Shown one piece after another: positions 58,254 through 59,571 of a stretch of 59,571 nt of DNA. Source of the stretch: Erythrobacteraceae bacterium (GTDB lineage Bacteria > Pseudomonadota > Alphaproteobacteria > Sphingomonadales > Sphingomonadaceae); assembly GCA_027489065.1 (NCBI GenBank), contig JAIYAM010000039.1, forward strand, positions 1-59,571, in the 5' to 3' direction. Numbering within the stretch: position 1 is the stretch's first letter; every line of letters begins with the position of its first letter. A program made the position numbers and the translations under genes. The notes beneath the pieces were generated by a model. The model searched no databases, was not told the origin of the DNA, and saw only the letters and a list, made by a program, of their open reading frames with translations.

Positions 58254-59297
58254 TCAGTTCACGATTTCATCGGCGAGTAGCCCCACGCTCAGGGCGTAAT
58301 AGCTCGAGCAGTTATATTCGAGGATCGCGCGGTAGTTGCCGGTCAGCAGCCAGGCCGGGGTGCCGGGACCGTCCGGCTGGAAGAATGACACCATGACGTC
58401 ATCGGCGAGCGGGCGCTGCGGCGCCACGCCGATGCTGCGCCATTCTTCCACGGTCATCCAGCGGCTGAGCCGCTCGTGCACGCGGGGGCAGACCGGAGAA
58501 ACAAGGCGGGTGCGATAGGGCGAGACGTCAAAGCCCGATGGCACGCTCGCGCGCACGCCCCACGGCTGCCCGGGGCGCCAGCCGGCGTCGCGGAAATAGT
58601 TGGCGATCGAGGCGAAGGTGTCGGGACGATTGGTGAAAATGTCGGCGCGCCCGTCGCCGTCGCCGTCGGTAGCAAGGCGCAAGTAGACGCTGGGCAGGAA
58701 CTGCGGATTGCCGAAGGCCCCGGCATAGCTGCCCACCAGCTGCGAACGGTCATAGCCCTTGTCGGCGATCTTCATCAGCGCGACAAACTCGTCGGCGAAC
58801 AGGTCGCGGCGACGCCCTTCCCATGCGAGCGTGGCGAGGCTGCGGGAAAGGTCGAAGTCGCCTTTCACCCTGCCATAGCTGGTCTCATGTCCGAAGATCG
58901 CGACGATGATCGGTCCCGGAACACCGTACCGCGCCTCGATCTGCGCGAGGAGATCGCGGTGCTGGCCGTAAACCGCCCGCCCGCCGCCGATCCGCGCCGC
59001 ATCGACATGGGTGGCGACATAGCCCGACATCGGCGGATAGCCGCGCGCGGTGCCGCTGCCGGGCTGGTTGTTGTCGAGGGCGATCACGCGCGGGTTGGGC
59101 GCGAGCCCGGCGGTCATCCGCTCGAGCGTCGCCTCGCGAACGCCCTCGCCCCGGGCGCGCGCCTTGAGCAGTTCGAGATAGGCGTCGAAGGTCAGGCCGT
59201 CGGCGCTCACCGCCTGGGCAGCAGCCGGCAGGGACGCAGGCGGGGCACCAAGCGCCGCAAGCGCCAGCGCAAGGGCAGGAAGGACACGGGGAATCAT
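58254..59297 (-). CDS. Lytic murein transglycosylase, MltB type
   Basis: MltB-type enzymes cleave peptidoglycan glycan strands with formation of anhydromuramic acid. The 347-residue protein has a signal peptide (MIPRVLPALALALAALGAP onwards), the catalytic glutamate in FGHETSYGR, FGNPQFLPS, and DGDGDGRADIF, which matches the calcium-binding EF-hand loop known in E. coli Slt35/MltB, then IANYFRDAGW. No lipobox cysteine is seen, so it is probably soluble in the periplasm. It ends 54 bases upstream of the carboxypeptidase start. Confidence 0.91.
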   Translation of the reverse strand: MIPRVLPALALALAALGAPPASLPAAAQAVSADGLTFDAYLELLKARARGEGVREATLERMTAGLAPNPRVIALDNNQPGSGTARGYPPMSGYVATHVDAARIGGGRAVYGQHRDLLAQIEARYGVPGPIIVAIFGHETSYGRVKGDFDLSRSLATLAWEGRRRDLFADEFVALMKIADKGYDRSQLVGSYAGAFGNPQFLPSVYLRLATDGDGDGRADIFTNRPDTFASIANYFRDAGWRPGQPWGVRASVPSGFDVSPYRTRLVSPVCPRVHERLSRWMTVEEWRSIGVAPQRPLADDVMVSFFQPDGPGTPAWLLTGNYRAILEYNCSSYYALSVGLLADEIVN

Positions 59298-59384
59298 CGG
59301 CCTAGGGATGTCACACCTTGGATGAATTCCCAACAACCGAACTGGGGATGACTTGCGAGCGAACTCTGGCTAGGGGCGGTTCAC

Positions 59385-59420
59385 GGACAGGCGGCCCGCA
59401 TGGTTCAAGGCAGCGGTCTG
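59385..59420 (+). pseudogene. 5' half copy of tRNA-Ser
   Basis: This 36-base stretch aligns with bases 1-35 of the intact tRNA-Ser 114 bases downstream: GGACAGG, GGCC, TGGTT and AAGGCAGCGGTCT are shared, with two substitutions and a small indel in the D stem. The copy stops at the anticodon loop. What follows (59421-59498) has two unrelated small hairpins (GGCGC/GCGCC and GTCACC/GGTGAC) and no acceptor 3' strand. Confidence 0.75.
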
Positions 59421-59498
59421 GTTTCGGAGGCGCGAATGCGCCGGAGATGTCACCGCAGGTGACAATACCGCCGTTCGGCGCTAGCCGATTGCGGCATA

Positions 59499-59571
59499 GG
59501 ACAGGTGGCCGAGTGGTTTAAGGCAGCGGTCTTGAAAACCGCCGTAGGTGCAAGCCTACCGTGGGTTCGAA
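59499..59571 (+). tRNA. tRNA-Ser (anticodon TGA), cut by the right edge
   Basis: The visible 73 bases have acceptor 5' strand GGACAGG, a D arm with GGCCGAGTGGTTTAAGGC, anticodon stem GCGGT/ACCGC around CTTGAAA (anticodon TGA at 59533-59535), a long variable arm GTAGGTGCAAGCCTAC and the start of the T arm with GGGTTCGAA. The remaining T arm and acceptor 3' strand lie outside the window. The long variable arm and anticodon identify it as serine. Confidence 0.95.

Overview
The window is about 59.6 kb of GC-rich bacterial chromosome from an alphaproteobacterium, most likely a sphingomonad of the Erythrobacter/Porphyrobacter type. This is inferred from gene order and protein style, not from a database search. 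Supporting signs are the order gltA-gltX-comEC-lexA-moeA-moaC-trpC-trpD-trpG-trpE-ppiD diverging from tpiA-secG-pyrG, a pyruvate dehydrogenase E1 beta subunit with its own lipoyl domain, a fused ispDF, the block dusB-ntrB-ntrC-ntrY-ntrX-hfq-hflX, and a LexA operator of the alphaproteobacterial GTTC-N7-GTTC type. There are no phage genes, transposases or CRISPR arrays. Coding density is very high. Many neighbouring genes overlap by 1 to 4 bases, often with TTG or GTG starts.

Layout. 1-14118 is mostly leftward: citrate synthase (cut by the window edge), glutamyl-tRNA synthetase, LexA, molybdopterin genes moeA/moaC and a tryptophan operon that carries an unexpected DUF2233 lipoprotein between trpE and trpG; comEC runs the other way. 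14370-20186 is mostly rightward: tpiA, secG, pyrG, a structured gene-free stretch ending in a strong terminator, a leftward small heat-shock gene with a ROSE-like RNA thermometer and a sigma-32-like promoter, then grxC, a nitrilase-family amidase, a DUF1178 protein and tRNA-Arg(CCU). 20187-31322 is accessory-like: an MFS carrier with a haloalkane dehalogenase, an acyl-CoA dehydrogenase, ftsB, pdhA-pdhB, a three-gene Tad-type pseudopilin/vWA cluster, a short squalene/phytoene-synthase-like protein and an EF-hand protein. 31327-41810 holds trmFO, a YhhN protein, gyrA, a TPR protein, lipA, a COQ10-type protein, pncC, a secreted unknown and ispDF. 41891-51290 is the nitrogen two-component block with hfq and hflX. 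51294-59297 runs leftward: mazG, a small membrane protein, an MBL-fold hydrolase, tatD, metG, holB, tmk, a D,D-carboxypeptidase and an MltB-type transglycosylase. The right edge has a 5' half copy of tRNA-Ser followed by the start of tRNA-Ser(UGA).

Most notable. (1) The hfq gene encodes two Hfq/Sm domains in one chain; the second has lost the basic rim and the distal-face lysine, and the protein ends in a polyaspartate tail. (2) The hsp20 leader has a hairpin with the U-U and G-G mismatches typical of ROSE thermometers. (3) Three near-identical stem-loops stand in tandem at the convergent yhhN/gyrA ends, each with stop codons on both strands. (4) NtrX lacks the GAFTGA loop that NtrC keeps. 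(5) The ntrY start codon sits in a perfect inverted repeat. (6) A TadE-like pseudopilin carries EF-hand-like loops.
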